A DNA stretch of 64,000 nt, taken from the NCBI GenBank assembly GCA_001465935.1, contig LNKV01000018.1, positions 394,542 to 458,541 on the forward strand, given 5' to 3'. This stretch comes from Clarireedia homoeocarpa. Taxonomy: Eukaryota > Ascomycota > Leotiomycetes > Helotiales > Rutstroemiaceae. Position 1 is the first letter of the stretch. Every line of letters begins with the position of its first letter. The notes below the pieces were generated by a model. It was not told where the DNA came from and searched no databases. It saw only the letters and a list, made by a program, of their open reading frames with translations. The translations under genes and the position numbers were made by a program. Positions 23,181 through 34,585 of this stretch are shown one piece after another.

Positions 23181-23635
23181 ATTTGAGCTTGCCTGCTGAT
23201 GAAGCTTCTATGGCCATACGGCTTTCTTTTCGGTTAGGATATCTGCGCCTGGCGTTTTTTCTGCTTTTTTCATTTCATCAACTCAAGCAAATATAACGGT
23301 GGGAACAGATGGTTGTTGGTGTGATGGGCGAATTGGTGCTAGGGTGGATTGGGATTCTTTATGCTTATGCTCTTTCAGATACGAGATTTACGCAAATGAG
23401 AACATTTATTTACTCAATATCTATTCTAGAAAATCATTAAGCCAGAACTTTGACTATATACAACGTGATTCTCAAGTAGTAAGCCTATACTGTGCAGTGT
23501 CTTCGACTCAAATATGCAAAAAGCCCATATGGCCGAGACTCAACATCAACCGTCCATTGCCATCTTTGTTGACGAAGTATACAGTATTCTTTCCAAGTAT
23601 AATGTCTAAGTTCTATCCAAACACCTCCTTCAGTT
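23181..23635. other. Convergent intergenic spacer
   Basis: The 455 bp between convergent stop codons are 3' flank of both genes. No further feature is seen. Confidence 0.5.
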
Positions 23636-24604
23636 CTATACCAAAATCTCACCTCCACCAATCTTTAACCCCTTCCCTTTCACGCTCAACTCCCTCATGA
23701 TCCACTCATACGCCGCCCACTGCGCCGCATTCACAACGAAAGCTCTCAAACTACAAACTCCCAACCCTCTAAAAAATATGCCCACCCCCTCATTCCTATA
23801 CGCCTGTCTTGCAATCTCCAGCGCCCCCTTTCTCTCCTCTCCCCTCAGACTCAAAAGCGAACTCGTCTCTCCTCCTCCCTGCACATGCAATACCTGCGCC
23901 TGCACCCTCGTCTTCACCACATCCAGCGGGAAAACGCTCGCCCATGTCACCACACCCGCGATCCCTCCACAAAGCAGAATCTTCGCAGCTTCGTCGCGGG
24001 AACTCATTTCTCCGCCAGGAGCCGAGTTGGAGCGAGAATAATACTCGGAAAATAAACGCGAACACAAGTCATACGACCAGAAGTAAAAGCCATATCCGAT
24101 ACTGTCTCTCCACGCGGTAACCACCCCGCCGTAGTACAGACCGGGAAGACCGGTGGTGCGGAGAGTGGATTTGAGGATAGAATAGGAGGATTGAGGGGGA
24201 GAGGAGAGTTGTGCTCGGCATTTTATGAGCTCGGTGGGGGTGGAGATAAGGGAGGAAATGAGACCGCCGATTGTGCCGGCGATGAAGGTGGACCAGAGTG
24301 GGGGCAGGAGGTGCTGCGGATTTGAGATGGGAGCTGGAGATAGGAGAGCCAGAGTCCGATTATAGGTTACGAAGAGCAGGGCATTGAGCGCGCCGTTGGT
24401 GAGAATGGGAGCGGCGGTGCCGCGGATGAGGGAGCCGGGGGTGGGGAATGCAGAGTTCAAGGGAGGAGTAGTTGGAGAAGGGAGAGGAGAGGGATTCGCG
24501 GGGCGTGAGGAGGCTTGTAAGCGGACTTTGAGCAGATCGAGGGGATTGCCGATTATAATGCTTAGAGCACCGCTTATGTAGCCTGCCCAGAAATCTGCGG
24601 ACAT
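23636..24604 (-). CDS. Mitochondrial carrier family (SLC25) protein
   Basis: Inner-membrane solute carrier of about 322 aa in one exon, the usual length for the family. Three signature motifs mark the three repeats: PLDLLK (in IIIGNPLDLLKVRLQ), PTELIK (STPTELIKCRAQ) and PLDVVK (VFPLDVVKTRVQ). Each is followed by paired hydrophobic helices such as FWAGYISGALSIIIG, STFIAGTIGGLISSLIS and LLCGGIAGVVTWAS. The Ser/Pro-rich matrix loop in repeat 1 is long. The start at MSADFWAGY is chosen because it lies just before helix 1; an upstream in-frame ATG at 24700 would add 32 unlikely residues. The transported substrate cannot be assigned. It is divergent from RAD54. Confidence 0.9.
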   Translation of the reverse strand: MSADFWAGYISGALSIIIGNPLDLLKVRLQASSRPANPSPLPSPTTPPLNSAFPTPGSLIRGTAAPILTNGALNALLFVTYNRTLALLSPAPISNPQHLLPPLWSTFIAGTIGGLISSLISTPTELIKCRAQLSSPPQSSYSILKSTLRTTGLPGLYYGGVVTAWRDSIGYGFYFWSYDLCSRLFSEYYSRSNSAPGGEMSSRDEAAKILLCGGIAGVVTWASVFPLDVVKTRVQAQVLHVQGGGETSSLLSLRGEERKGALEIARQAYRNEGVGIFFRGLGVCSLRAFVVNAAQWAAYEWIMRELSVKGKGLKIGGGEILV

Positions 24605-25155
24605 GGTTGGTGGGGTGTGGAGGTAGGGGTTTGTTGTATTGGGTGCAGGAACATTGCGTTGATGTTTTGGTTGAGACGTAGGCCTGCCTACTATTCTCAC
24701 AAGTGATGGATTGTCTTAATAAGAACATACTTGAACAGATAGTGGTTTTCTTACCCGGTGATCAAACATCCGCGTAGGCGGGCTCGGCGGGCTCGGCGGG
24801 GTTCTTCCCTTAGCGCGGGGCATCGGTCGGAAGAGCCCATATTTGGAAGAGTCCAAGAAAATAGCTCTACAGCTATTGTCACGGGATTAGACGTAGTCAT
24901 TTTTCCAGTCCTGCTGTAAAAAGATCAAGGGGTCGGAGTTATGAATTGCACAAACTCGGAAAGAAAATTCTGCAGACTTGTCAAGTGTCACGTGTATGCG
25001 CGACTGCCTAGAACTTTTCGCGTCGCGTCAAAGTGTTGACTTCCGATTCCGTTCGCCACATCGAACCGCACATCCATAGTCAACATTTATCAGTTGGTCA
25101 ATCAACGAGGCAAAGGAGGGCGCCCTGTACCGCATTCTCAAAAGCAGTCTCAACT
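24605..25155. promoter_or_regulatory. Divergent SLC25/RAD54 promoter interval
   Basis: This 551-bp spacer lies between divergent start codons. Near the RAD54 side the 9-mer CGTCGCGTC is at 25021-25029, preceded by TTTTCG, which gives a TTTTCGCGTCGCGTC context. It is identical to the element before MSH2. A GC-rich tandem (GGCGGGCTC units) is at about 24776-24800. Confidence 0.45.
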
Positions 25156-27723
25156 ATGATTGAAGTAGTAGTCGAAAACAAAATGATCACTCCACCGGAC
25201 GAAAATGCCTCGACACCAGTCTCCCTTGCCGGCAAGAAGAGATTTGGTCTTGCAGCAACTCCCCAATCAATCGACCGACTCAAGCAACCATTTAAAATAA
25301 CTTCTTCGAGCGACGACAAAGAAAACGCTCCTCCTACAACTCAACGAGGTCGACTGTACGGCGGAACACCTCAATCAGTGGATAAATTAGTCAAACCATT
25401 TCGATGTCCCGGCTCCGCAACAATAACACGAACATCTGACAAACCAACACGGAAACGCCGTAAGGTAGACTACGGTGGTGCGGACGGCGACAAAGATGAT
25501 TCAGATAAGCCATGGACGAACGAAGATCGATTGGCGCTTGCGAATAGAGATGCGAATAAATTCCCTGTATTCCAAGTCAAGGATAAAGATACGATGTTCC
25601 GGAAGCGGTTTTCCGTTCCCTTGATTAACAAGAACGCCGGCGGATATAATCCCAATCGGCCGCCGCCGACACTGGGGTTGAGACAGGGAGCGGTTTTTGT
25701 TGCGAAGGCGTTGCATGATCCAAGTGGGGAATTTGCGATCGTTCTTTATGATCCCACGGTAGATGAAAAGCCAAGGACGATCCAGGAAGCGAGGAAGGAT
25801 GACGAGAAGAAAGATGAAGAGCCGGAGAAACCAAAACTGGATGCTCCGCTTGCGCATAAGAGTTTGGCGGAGATATTAGGTATCAAGAAAGTGGTGGAGG
25901 GAGAACGACCCAAAGTTCCTGTTGTGATTGATCCAAAACTCGCAAAGGTTTTGCGACCGCATCAAATTGAGGGTGTGAAGTTTATGTATAGATGCGTGAC
26001 GGGTATGGTGGACGAGAGGGCGAACGGGTGTATTATGGCTGATGAGATGGGTTTGGGGAAAACGTTGCAGTGTATCACTCTCATGTGGACATTACTGAAG
26101 CAGTCACCGGATGCTGGAAAGCCTACAATTAGCAAAGCTGTCATTGCTTGTCCTTCGAGTTTGGTCAAGAATTGGGCGAACGAGTTGGTGAAGTGGCTGG
26201 GTCCGGATGCTATTCAGCCTTTTGCAATTGATGGAAAAGCTTCGAAGGAGGAACTTATACAACAACTACGACAGTGGGCAATAGCGAGTGGTCGAGCAAT
26301 TACTAGACCGGTTATTATTGTTTCCTACGAAACATTACGTCTTTATGTTGACGAACTTAAGCATACTCAGATCGGACTGATGTTATGTGACGAAGGTCAT
26401 CGATTAAAGAATGGAGACAGTCAGACATTCGTGGCGCTGAACAGTTTGAATGTCACCAGACGGGTGATCTTATCCGGGACACCCATTCAAAACGATCTGA
26501 CGGAGTATTTCTCTCTGATCAGTTTCGCCAATCCCGGTCTTCTTGGCACACGAATGGAATTCCGCAAGAAATACGAGTTACCCATTCTACGAGGTCGCGA
26601 CGCAAACGGCAGCGACAAGGACCGCCAAAAGGGTGACGACTGTATCAAAGAACTCCTCACCGTGGTCAACAAATTCATCATCCGTCGCACCAATGACATT
26701 CTCTCCAAATACCTCCCCGTAAAATACGAACACGTCGTGTTCTGCAACCTCTCCCCCTTCCAACTCGATCTCTACAACCATTTCATCACCAGTCCCGATA
26801 TCCAAGCCCTCCTCCGCGGCAAGGGCAGCCAACCCCTCAAAGCCATCGGGCTCCTCAAAAAACTCTGCAACCACCCGGATCTCCTCAACCTCTCTGATGA
26901 CCTCCCCGGCTGCGAATCCTTCTGGCCTGACGACTACGTCCCCAAAGAGGGCCGTGGCCGCGACCGTGAAATCCGCCCCTGGTATTCGGGCAAAATGCAG
27001 GTCCTCGACCGCATGCTCGCGCGCATCCGCCAGGACACCAACGATAAGATCGTGCTGATTAGCAACTACACGCAGACGCTCGACATGTTCGATAAACTGT
27101 GTCGGTCGCGCGGATATGGCTCCTTACGGCTGGATGGCACGATGAACGTTACCAAGCGTCAGAAGCTGGTGGATAAATTCAACGATCCAGATGGGCAGGA
27201 ATTCGTCTTCTTGCTGAGTAGTAAGGCTGGAGGATGCGGACTTAATCTCATCGGTGCGAATCGTCTCGTGCTTTTCGATCCAGATTGGAATCCAGCTGCA
27301 GATCAACAAGCGTTAGCGCGTGTGTGGCGTGATGGCCAGAAAAAGGATTGTTTTGTTTATCGATTCATTGCGACGGGGACGATTGAGGAGAAGATCTTTC
27401 AGCGGCAATCGCATAAACAGTCGCTTTCTTCGTGTGTGGTGGATTCAGCGGAGGATGTCGAGAGGCATTTCAGTTTAGATTCGTTGAGGGAGTTGTTCCA
27501 GTATAGAGGGGGGACTACGAGTGATACGCATGATACATTTAAGTGTAAGAGGTGTAGGCCGGATGGGAAACAGTTCTTGAAGAGTCCGGCGATGATGTAT
27601 GGGGATACGAGCACGTGGAATCATTTTGTTAATGCGGGGTTGGAGCCGATTCAGGATTTGTTGCTGAGGCAGGAGTGTGGGGAGAAGGAGGTTAGTGCGG
27701 TGTTTCAGTATATTAGTCATTAA
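25156..27723 (+). CDS. RAD54: DNA repair and recombination translocase Rad54
   Basis: Swi2/Snf2-family dsDNA translocase that assists Rad51 in homologous recombination. It is a single exon of 855 aa from the ATG at 25156; an in-frame ATG at 25033 would add 41 residues. The N-terminus is the Rad51-interacting, disordered region (KKRFGLAATPQSIDRLKQP and a second copy, GGTPQSVDKLVKPFRCPG). Helicase motifs are DEMGLGKTLQ (I, about residue 295), DEGHRLKNGD (II, about 411), LSGTPIQNDL (III), LDGTMNVTKRQ, SSKAGGCGLNLIGANRLVLF (V) and QALARVWRDGQKK (VI). The tail contains the usual CKRC metal-binding-like cysteines. It appears complete. Confidence 0.96.
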   Translation: MIEVVVENKMITPPDENASTPVSLAGKKRFGLAATPQSIDRLKQPFKITSSSDDKENAPPTTQRGRLYGGTPQSVDKLVKPFRCPGSATITRTSDKPTRKRRKVDYGGADGDKDDSDKPWTNEDRLALANRDANKFPVFQVKDKDTMFRKRFSVPLINKNAGGYNPNRPPPTLGLRQGAVFVAKALHDPSGEFAIVLYDPTVDEKPRTIQEARKDDEKKDEEPEKPKLDAPLAHKSLAEILGIKKVVEGERPKVPVVIDPKLAKVLRPHQIEGVKFMYRCVTGMVDERANGCIMADEMGLGKTLQCITLMWTLLKQSPDAGKPTISKAVIACPSSLVKNWANELVKWLGPDAIQPFAIDGKASKEELIQQLRQWAIASGRAITRPVIIVSYETLRLYVDELKHTQIGLMLCDEGHRLKNGDSQTFVALNSLNVTRRVILSGTPIQNDLTEYFSLISFANPGLLGTRMEFRKKYELPILRGRDANGSDKDRQKGDDCIKELLTVVNKFIIRRTNDILSKYLPVKYEHVVFCNLSPFQLDLYNHFITSPDIQALLRGKGSQPLKAIGLLKKLCNHPDLLNLSDDLPGCESFWPDDYVPKEGRGRDREIRPWYSGKMQVLDRMLARIRQDTNDKIVLISNYTQTLDMFDKLCRSRGYGSLRLDGTMNVTKRQKLVDKFNDPDGQEFVFLLSSKAGGCGLNLIGANRLVLFDPDWNPAADQQALARVWRDGQKKDCFVYRFIATGTIEEKIFQRQSHKQSLSSCVVDSAEDVERHFSLDSLRELFQYRGGTTSDTHDTFKCKRCRPDGKQFLKSPAMMYGDTSTWNHFVNAGLEPIQDLLLRQECGEKEVSAVFQYISH

Positions 27724-29549
27724 GTTGGGCTAGGTGCGGCGGGGGTGGAAGTGGATGTGGAGGATGGTGGGGAAGAGTGAGGGGGGGATAGGGCAGGGAG
27801 AAAGAGGATGGGATGGGATGGGATGGGATGGAATGGTTGATACGATACAATGTATCTATCCCGTAGGGTTTTGGAGTTGCGGTTCCAATCTAAATCTTGG
27901 TCTTCATTTGAAGCGCATGTCTGCATTTAGCCATTGTTCAGTTCCGGTATCTGGCGTCGGGCGTTGGAGCAAACACTCAACGAGTTATGATATCAAGCTT
28001 AAAGAAGAAAGAAAGAGAAAAGAGGAGAAATGAAAAGATAGATATATAGAACGTATCTGAGATTTGCTGGTGGAGCGATCGGAAGGGGAGCATTAATGAT
28101 CAATATATGTGTGTTTGGTAAATGTGTTGTTTATGAATAGGATGAGGTAATGTGATGTGAAGTGGTAAGAGGTAAAAGTAAGACAAGACTACCTACATAC
28201 ATGCATGTCCTAAGTTAGCACAAACACCAATACGAACACAAACACAAACATGAACACAGCATAGCGCTAGATGCAAGATGAGATAGTTATAGTACAGTGA
28301 GACAAACACAGATAGATGGATGGATGGATGCACGTACCCATCTCGCACTCCCTTGTATACCGTATTATATGTCCATGTCTAGGATATAGTTAAGTTATTA
28401 CTTTTGCTATCTATTTTTGCTCTAGCCTCTTGTTTCTATTTCTATTCCACACTCCGTATATACTATACTTACTGTATGGTACCGGATCCCGAGGATGCGG
28501 ACGGTGCAGCGGATGGATGGATGGATGGTGTGAGAGATTGGGGATAGAGGAAGGTAGGGCGAGTAAAAAAAAAATAAAAAAAATAAAAATATATATATAT
28601 ATATATCGATTTGGGTAGAGGAGAGGAGAAAATGAGGGGGGAGAGGATGGATGATAGTATAGTGAGTGATACATACTATAGTCGGGTAGGAAGATAGATA
28701 GATAATATATACATGGGAGACGGGGGATCAGATTCCAGGAAGTTGGAGGGGGAGGAAGTGCCGTGAGTGGAGATGGAGGTGATATAGAGAGATGTATAAG
28801 TGAGTGAGCACTGAGCACGGGGAAGATGGTTGGATTGGGATCAAGGCTGTGTATGTAGCTATAGTCTTGGGAAGGTAAAGGAGATTGTTCAAATTGACTT
28901 ATTCATATCATTTCATATGCTACAACAAACACACAAACTCAGTAAAGCGACAATACAGCAAGCTGCCAAGTAGTAAACAGTGCAAGTTTGAATAGTAAAA
29001 CTACCGAATTAACTAAAAGGAATATATGTATTTATTTGTCCTCTTTTCCATTCCACTGCCATCGCCGTTCCCTTGCGTTCATTGCCCGGCTCTGCTTGGT
29101 TTGATCCAATTGAATTTGAGAGGTGTACGTGCTTGCTGTACCATTTCTTGTCTGATGTTGAATGAGACGGTGATATGGTGGGTGTATGGACGAGATGAGG
29201 CGAGGAACGTGTAAGTGCGTGCTGGGCGTAAGTGTAGGTGGAGGGGTAGGTAGAGTGGATGGCGAAGAAATGATTGAATTGAAAGTGGGTAGGAGATGAC
29301 GTGATAATGACGGTGAAAGAAGCTCGACGGCGATTGCGATATTGCGGGATAAAGGAGTCGTTGGAGTAAATGGCGTTTTTTGGATGGTTCGATCAGTGAA
29401 CAAGTAGGTAGGCAAGCGGACCAAAGGAATGTTCATGTCCATGTGCTTGTAATGAGTAACGGAGCCGAGAGCCAAAGTAACGAAAAGGCGAACTCGACAG
29501 CGAAAGTGCACCCCTTAGTAGTTCAAAACGCCATGACCACTTTAACTGT
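27724..29549. repeat. Convergent gene-free interval with simple repeats
   Basis: This 1.8-kb interval is 3' flank of RAD54 and of the hydrophobin. It holds a GGGAT repeat (about 27806-27833), GATG repeats (about 28315-28330 and 28510-28530), an A-rich tract, a TA repeat (about 28586-28606) and scattered GATA units. Open frames here are low-complexity and overlap on both strands, so no gene is called. Confidence 0.5.
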
Positions 29550-30105
29550 TTAGAGAGAAATAGGGAGGCAGTTTGCAACCGGCAAGTTTATGCCGTTGAC
29601 GTTCACTATACCAGATTGCTGCGCAGCCTGTTGATTTATCAGCGGATCGTCACAATCAGGTTTCGACGGCTGGATAAAGTAAAAACAATAGGCAAGTGGA
29701 AAGGTTCGATGAGATATGGAAGGGACTAACCGTAGTAGAGGGTTGGATACAGCAGGTCTGCTGGCCTTGGGAGCAGATGCCGTTGCTGCCGAGGACGGCA
29801 CCAAGGATAGGAAGATTGAGAGGGACACCTGTTGCGCTGTTAATACAAGTTTATCAAGTAGACGTGAAAGCGGCAGTAGAGAAGCGAGGAGGTTGATTAC
29901 ATTGAAGAAGGCCATTGAGATTGCCGATTGATCCGAGAAGTCCGCCGGGAGATGAGTCGGAGTTGCCGACGGAGTTACAGCACTGGACATTTCCTTGGAT
30001 ATTTGCGCAGCCGTCGCCTGAAGTCCGGGCAATCAACAGGTCTGTTGGGACTGCAACAGCCATGGCGGCGAGAGAGAGAACGGTGGTAGCGAGAGAGAAA
30101 CGCAT
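29550..30105 (-). CDS. Class I-like hydrophobin
   Basis: Small secreted amphipathic protein that coats aerial hyphae or spores. Exons 30105-29901, 29828-29731 and 29627-29550 give 126 aa. The signal peptide is MRFSLATTVLSLAAMAVAVP. Eight cysteines follow in the order C, CC, C, C, CC, C. The spacings are C-X8-CC-X25-C-X17-C-X6-CC-X25-C, which fits class I better than class II, although the last spacing is long. Cys4 is created only by splicing (CAAT joined to GTGTCCC), which supports the acceptor at 29829. Segments between cysteines are rich in Gly, Leu, Ile and Val, as expected. It is expected to be extracellular, and a 1.2-kb promoter interval lies upstream. Confidence 0.9.
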
Positions 30106-31294
30106 TTTGATCGTATTGAAACGTTTATTGGTCGAAACGACTGTTAATGAGGTTCGTGAGTACCAATTGAGAGCGACTGAAGGCAAGCGAGCAAAAAGTG
30201 TTGCCAAGCAAGATTATGGAGAAGCGAAAGCGAAGAGATGAATGCAAGATGTGAAGATATGATATGATGTGATGTGATGGGAAAAGAGACGAACGAAAGA
30301 AAAACCAAGGTCTTATATACAATTCCGGCGCCTTCAAAATCAATATCAACTAACAAGAGACAACCGAAGGAGTGAGAGAAAAACGGCGATGAGGCAAAAA
30401 TGGGAGCTGAAGCATCCGTAACTATTGAGTGGCTTTCCTGGTGTAATGGATCACAAAGAATGAATGAGACAGGATCAAGTTACCGCACCTAGAAAAGAGC
30501 ACTTCCACATCACAGGAAAGTATCATTTGCCAATTGAGGTAGTAGTTCGTCCAACCAGCATGTGCAAAGATATGAGATCTTCGATAATATATTACCAAAA
30601 AAGTCAAGACAGAAATGAGTTCCTCGCACAGGAGGAAAGAATTCTCATGGCAAAACATCCGATACTTCCTATATCGTGTGGACGAGCAGCGAAATTCGGG
30701 TCATTCATTCGGGTGATATGGTACAATGGATATTGAAACCATGAGGCATAATTCTAGGAGCTTTTGCCCACAATCTAATAAGAGTATTCAAGGATGTGAT
30801 GTGAAAGTCTCATTGATCCTTCTGGCGTTCGGGCCTCGTTGAGAGATTATCGTCAGAATACTGTCGATGAGCTTTTGCAAAGGACTAGTGGTCGTGCGAT
30901 GATCGTGACAGCACAAGTCGAAACACCTACTTGTGTGGTTGAAAGGTTATGGGCTACATGTTGTCTAGATAATGAAAGTTGCTAATAGGATCAGTTCCAC
31001 GAGAACGTGGAAGTATTTCACCCCATGTTTCGGGAATACGCTCCGATTTCAAGGTGCTTGACTGCTCTCGACATATTTGGGTTCTGATGAAAGTCCTACA
31101 GCCAACGCTCAAAACATTGTCCAGGCAAAATTCTACCAGCATTCCATATATTTTGCTAGATCACCATCACATATTGCTGTGCCATATTCAAAGACCTCCG
31201 AAGAGAACTCCGGAACATCATGAGTGAAGCACGAACTGAAAGTTCTAGAATTGTATCCTGCAAGCCTCCGTGCTCGATTGAGGAGTCTAGAAAC
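30106..31294. other. Hydrophobin promoter and upstream interval
   Basis: The 1.2 kb between two minus-strand genes contain no supportable coding exon. It probably includes the hydrophobin promoter and the 3' UTR of the next gene. Confidence 0.4.
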
Positions 31295-33169
31295 CTAGCT
31301 TGGATCCCATATAGTCCACCAAACACCGATGTTCGCCGCAACGATCAGGTCCATCATCTTCAAACCCTCGTCATGAATTACCAACTTTCCCAACTTCACC
31401 CGCTTCCCTCTGTTGCCACCGCCAGCTTTCTCTTGTCCGATACTCAGATCTAATCGCTCTTCATCTTCATCGTTTGTAATTGCTAATTCATCGAGAACTG
31501 AATGTAATTGTTCAGTAAGTGGTTCCGTTTGCTCTCCGTAAGTAGAGCTAATTGACGATGGCCTAGGCGGAAGCTTGGGACGTGTCTGCTCGTCACCGGG
31601 GTACAAGGCAGCATATGATGTAGGATGAGGTTGAGTTTCTGAGGATGACTGAGGTTTAGGATTGGAAATCCTCTTCCGAAAGTTTTCGAACTTTCTAGAG
31701 ATCTTTGATGATTCATTCTTGACATGAATCGCAGCTGCATTCACCTTTGCAGTGTCAAATAGATCTGCACTTGGCAAATTGAAACGAAGTTCGCTAACGC
31801 ATACCGAGCTTGAGGATGCGGAAAGGGCGTCAGCAGACACAGGAGCAGGCAGCCTGTGTCGACAACGTAAGGACCGGCCAGCGCCACCCGTCGAAAACTT
31901 GCAAGTCCCACCCCATGGGCTTATAAATGTGTAGCCCCTGGCGCGAGAATTCTCGGATCCTTCCGACTCATGAAGCTCGGGGTCGGTTTCAGAGCTGTTG
32001 CTGCCTGATCTTGAACGATGTCCGGAGAAATCAGATATTGCCCTTCTGTGCTGCTTGAAAGTCTCATTCCATGAACTCGCCCACTCCATTGATATCTGAC
32101 GATGAAATCCCGATGTAGATCCACCAGCTTTGGGTATTACAGAAGTGAGCCCTTCATTTCCCGAAAGCTGAGTAGTGGCCCCTTGTAATCCCTGGCTAGT
32201 GACTGTACCACCATGTTTGGGTTGAGGGGTCACATGAGGATACCTAAAATAGGTGTAACCTGGTGTAGTAATATGAACAGAAATATCATAATAAGGTTTT
32301 CTAGACGATGTAGACTTCGCATTGTTGGGATTAGACCTCCCCTCCACGGTTCCAACATTCCATTGGCCTCCAGATGTTGGGTCTCGTCGAATAATGGTGA
32401 TCGAGAATGCTTTGCCAGTATCTTCTGTTGCTCTGGGATATTCAAACATTGTGTGGCTGCTGCGTGGACGACGTGAGGACTGTTGATTACCGGAGGAAGG
32501 GCCACCTGTCTGAGAGTTCCCCGCATTAGGAGACACGGACGGAGGCGCCACTTCTCCAAGGGGCTTTCGGCTGACCGTGTTGGCACGTACTGGGCTCTGG
32601 GATCCAACAGGTCGCCGAGCGATATTTGACTTTGCTCCCAGTGGCGACTTTGTAGCGGAATTACGAGCGTCGACGCCACTGTCCGCTTTCAAAGTACCTT
32701 CAGGATGAATACCTAGTGCTGTTAATTCAAGTGGCGGACGTTCTGCATTCAAGGCAGTTTGTCTATCGAGGTCCAGTGACACTCCCCTGGAACCTTCAGG
32801 TAGTGGTTTCCGAGGTAACCTAGAAGATTTGGACACTGTTCTGGTCGGAGTTGGTTGCACTTCGGGGACCAATCGGGCATCCTCATCCGAGTTCAAATGC
32901 AAATAGAATAAAGAGCTTGCAATATCCTCAGCTGTAAGAATTTTGGGCTGTGGTTTGAGTGTGGTGAGGATGATGTCTGGTAAAATAGTGTTAGTATGTC
33001 CTCATGACGGTTGCTTTTCTGACAAACCTTTGCTACCAGGTACGCGAGCGATATAAAGTACCAAAGATGCTCTCTGCTGTTCGGTTGGATTTCGTGGATA
33101 CTTCGGGGGATTGCTAGCAAGATGATTGAGCCCCGACAGCGAATTTGCTTCGATGAATGAAGGGGACAT
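31295..33169 (-). CDS. Uncharacterised fungal protein with conserved N-terminal module
   Basis: Exons 33169-33028 and 32976-31295 encode 607 aa. The short first exon and the splice join the best-ordered part: PKYPRNPTEQQRASLVLYIA, RVPGSKDIILTTLKPQPK and ILTAEDIASSLFYLHLNSDE. About 350 residues of Ser/Pro/Arg-rich, probably disordered sequence follow. A second ordered segment is YYDISVHITTPGYTYFRYP, near the middle. The C-terminus carries KRVKLGKLVIHDEGLKMMDL, IVAANIGVWW, which has the look of a conserved terminal helix. I recognise the N- and C-terminal ends as typical of a fungus-specific family but know no function. Confidence 0.75.
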
Positions 33170-34585
33170 GACTGCCAGAACGGTTTCTGGCGTTTTGCTG
33201 TGAAGGAGAAAGTAAGGAAAGTCGTAGAAGAGGAAGTACAGTAAGTAAAAGTGTTGTGTCTAAGTATGGGAGTTTTCCTGATTTTCCAAGCCTAGACGAG
33301 CACTGAGTACTGTAGTGAATGGCGAAAAAACGCGTTGCTAGGCAGGCTGTGGGGTACAGGCTACGAAGCTAGTACCTGAAAATAGTTTCTTATGGCAACA
33401 GAATCCAAATCCCAGCCAATCGACGTTCTCAGCTCAACAGAAGAAAAGGAGGAGAAAGTGGAACAGAGGGCGTCTGGAGTCTGAGGTCTGAGGTCTGAGG
33501 TCTGAGGTCTGAGATTACCCTTTTTGTCTCTCACGGTTGGGTATCAATGAAAGAACATAGCAATCCAGAGTAATCGTCTGTTCTGTGGATGGATGTGGTA
33601 AGGTCGAAGGTCGTTCATCAGGCTGAGAGGCGGCAAATGGGCTGGCGCATTGGTCAGGTAGCCTTCATGCCTTCATGCTGGGCTCCGTCTGAGCTGGGCT
33701 GGGGCCGGGGTATGTGTGAGGTGTGAGGTGAGGAGATAAAGCGACAAGCTGCGGGATAGGAGTTGCTGGAGTTGCTGGAGTTGCGGGAGTTGCTGGAGCT
33801 GCGGGAGTTGCTCTTTGGCAAGCGAGAACAAAACAGGTTTGTATGGCTGTGTGATGGCCGGTGGAAGGGGACAGAAGCGCTTGATACTTGTATTTATCAG
33901 AAAATGTGCTTTCGCCAGCTACTACTTACCAGGAAGTGATGTGTAAGAATAGAGATGGCCACGACATCGTACTGGGACTTGGATGGTCTGAGATCCACAT
34001 ACGATCGATCTCCGTGTATTTCTTGCAATTCAAGCCTCCATATATCAGAGAGATGTGCTGTGCTGTTTATGCCAGTCGCATCAGACGGTATAAAATGTGT
34101 GTGATATAACTGCCATGAAGCATGGGAGGGAGGGAAGAGGTACATCACACATCTATGCAGAGTGGAGCGAAAGTGGCTCGTGGCTCGTGGTGAACCCTTC
34201 ACCCTTCAGCCTTCACCCTTCACCCTGCACCAAGCAATGAAATTTCATCCAACTGAGCCACAATTGGCCCCCCGTCAGCCCCAGTCAGCCCCATTTATTT
34301 CCATCCAATCAAAACTCGCCAAAAGTTCGCGCACTAGCATCATGGCAAAGAATTGAGAAATACGAGTACGAAATCTGAAAATCCAACTAGAAAATTTAAT
34401 TCAAACTTTCCTTTTCAAGCTGCACGCGAGTGCTTCATGCAACGCTTCACGCCGAATACGCATGTTTATGCCAGGTACATAGATAGTATGCCATTTGAAA
34501 ATTAATTGTGTCTCGGCCATCTTCAGTCCGTGAATTTTGGTTCTATTTGTTTTCTATTCTACCCCATTCATTCCCGTGTTTGGAG
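33170..34585. repeat. Divergent intergenic interval with minisatellites
   Basis: This is 1.4 kb between divergent start codons. A TCTGAGG unit is repeated about 4.6 times (33480-33512). A 9-bp GGAGTTGCT-like unit is repeated about six times (about 33761-33811), and CCTTCACCCTTCA units occur at about 34195-34228. No gene is seen; promoters of both flanking genes lie here. Confidence 0.5.
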
